64,000 bases of DNA, taken from contig NC_014213.1 in the NCBI RefSeq assembly GCF_000092125.1, forward strand, positions 186,001-250,000, read 5' to 3'. The notes beneath the pieces were generated by a model, which was given only the letters and a program-made list of their open reading frames with translations, did no database searches and had not been told where the DNA came from. Both the position numbers and the translations under genes were made by a program. Source of the stretch: Allomeiothermus silvanus DSM 9946. GTDB taxonomy: Bacteria; Deinococcota; Deinococci; Deinococcales; Thermaceae. Every line of letters begins with the position of its first letter. Positions within the stretch are counted from its first letter, which is position 1. This document shows, piece after piece, positions 63,585-64,000 of the stretch.

Positions 63585-64000
63585 GAGAGCACCTCCCCGC
63601 CTATCAGCGGCGAAAGAAGCGTCTGCGCCAGCCGCTCCACCACCCCTGTCGGGGGAAAGAGGCCCAGAATCAAGGCCAGCGCCACCAGCACGGCGGGTAC
63701 CACCACCAGTGTACGGGGGCGAGGATGCTCCCTTGCGAGACCGGGACCCGGTACGCCGGAAGGCAGCCCCTCCCCGCTATGCGGCAAAAGGGGCCCCTCG
63801 CCGAAGGCCATGCGGGAGAGGGGCCACAAGAGCCCGGCGAAAGCCCCCACCAGCCCCAGCAGGTAGAGCCCCATCGAGAGGGGGCTCGAGCGGAAGAGGG
63901 CCTGGAACTCGGTGTAGAACAGCCCAAAAGGGGGCAGGCCGGCTAGGGACAGCCAGGAGAGGACCAAAAGCCCAGCGCTGGCGGGCCAGGCCCGGTACAC
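63572..64000 (-). CDS. Hydrogenase-4 component F / NuoN-type proton-pumping subunit, C-terminal part
   Basis: The last 142 residues of a polytopic protein whose start lies beyond the right edge. LVLSWLSLAGLPPFGLFYTEFQALF is the antiporter-like signature of HyfF/NuoN/NuoL; SMGLYLLGLVGAFAGLLWPL and TLVVVPAVLVALALILGLFPP are two more membrane segments. It overlaps the large-subunit gene, so the operon follows the hyf order F-G-I. Confidence 0.8.
   Translation of the reverse strand: MYRAWPASAGLLVLSWLSLAGLPPFGLFYTEFQALFRSSPLSMGLYLLGLVGAFAGLLWPLSRMAFGEGPLLPHSGEGLPSGVPGPGLAREHPRPRTLVVVPAVLVALALILGLFPPTGVVERLAQTLLSPLIGGEVLSWKL

Overview
The window is high-GC bacterial DNA with many GTG and TTG starts, tightly overlapping operons, at least one leaderless-looking promoter and gene content typical of the Deinococcota. 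Thermus and Meiothermus relatives fit best: cmr plus I-C cas genes, cobalamin salvage, maltose ABC/GH13 and hydrogenase-4-like genes. A plasmid-style parA-parB pair together with CRISPR and cobalamin genes recalls the pTT27-type megaplasmids of Thermus, so a Meiothermus-like megaplasmid is my best guess. That is inference; no replication initiator or rRNA is visible.

Layout. 1-16246: one long leftward CRISPR effector operon. It reads WYL-Cas3 fusion, cas5c, cas8c, cas7c (type I-C), then cmr1-6 (type III-B), a CARF-HEPN nuclease (csx) and a second CARF protein that leaves the window. An IS3 element has cut off the csx 3' end. No cas1, cas2, cas4, cas6 or array is present. 16247-20149: a TPR/winged-helix regulator and parAB, with a 28-bp perfect palindrome inside parB. 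20272-25934: sugar-type ABC importer, FAD oxidoreductase and LacI regulator. 26029-31441: a general amino-acid ABC importer (aapJQMP) whose first gene lost its start to an ISAs1-type insertion. 31675-36627: IS701-like element, then cobalamin nucleotide-loop genes cobD-cobC-cobU-cobT-cobS. 36798-45734: c-di-GMP genes (two GGDEF proteins and a multi-GAF HD-GYP protein), an AhpD-like protein, a second ISAs1-type element and a second IS3 copy. 45873-51104: second IS701-like copy, a B12 riboswitch and class Ib ribonucleotide reductase nrdI-nrdE-nrdF plus a thioesterase. 51270-57526: a truncated kinase, a small membrane protein, and a GH13 amylase with maltose-type ABC importer and LacI regulator. 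57744-60099: eroded IS fragments, a VapBC-like pair and REP-like repeats. 60100-64000: the end of a hydrogenase-4/complex-I-like operon whose two peripheral subunits have lost their metal and Fe-S ligands.

How the genes connect. Cas10 keeps its GGDD cyclase motif and is followed by two CARF effectors, so the III-B module is wired for cyclic-oligoadenylate signalling. The WYL regulator fused to Cas3 heads the whole operon and could couple its expression to nucleic-acid or nucleotide sensing. The B12 riboswitch implies that the B12-independent reductase is shut off when cobalamin, which the nearby cob genes finish, is plentiful. Insertion sequences shape the window: four of six intact elements landed at a gene boundary, and target-site duplications allow the pre-insertion genes to be rebuilt.
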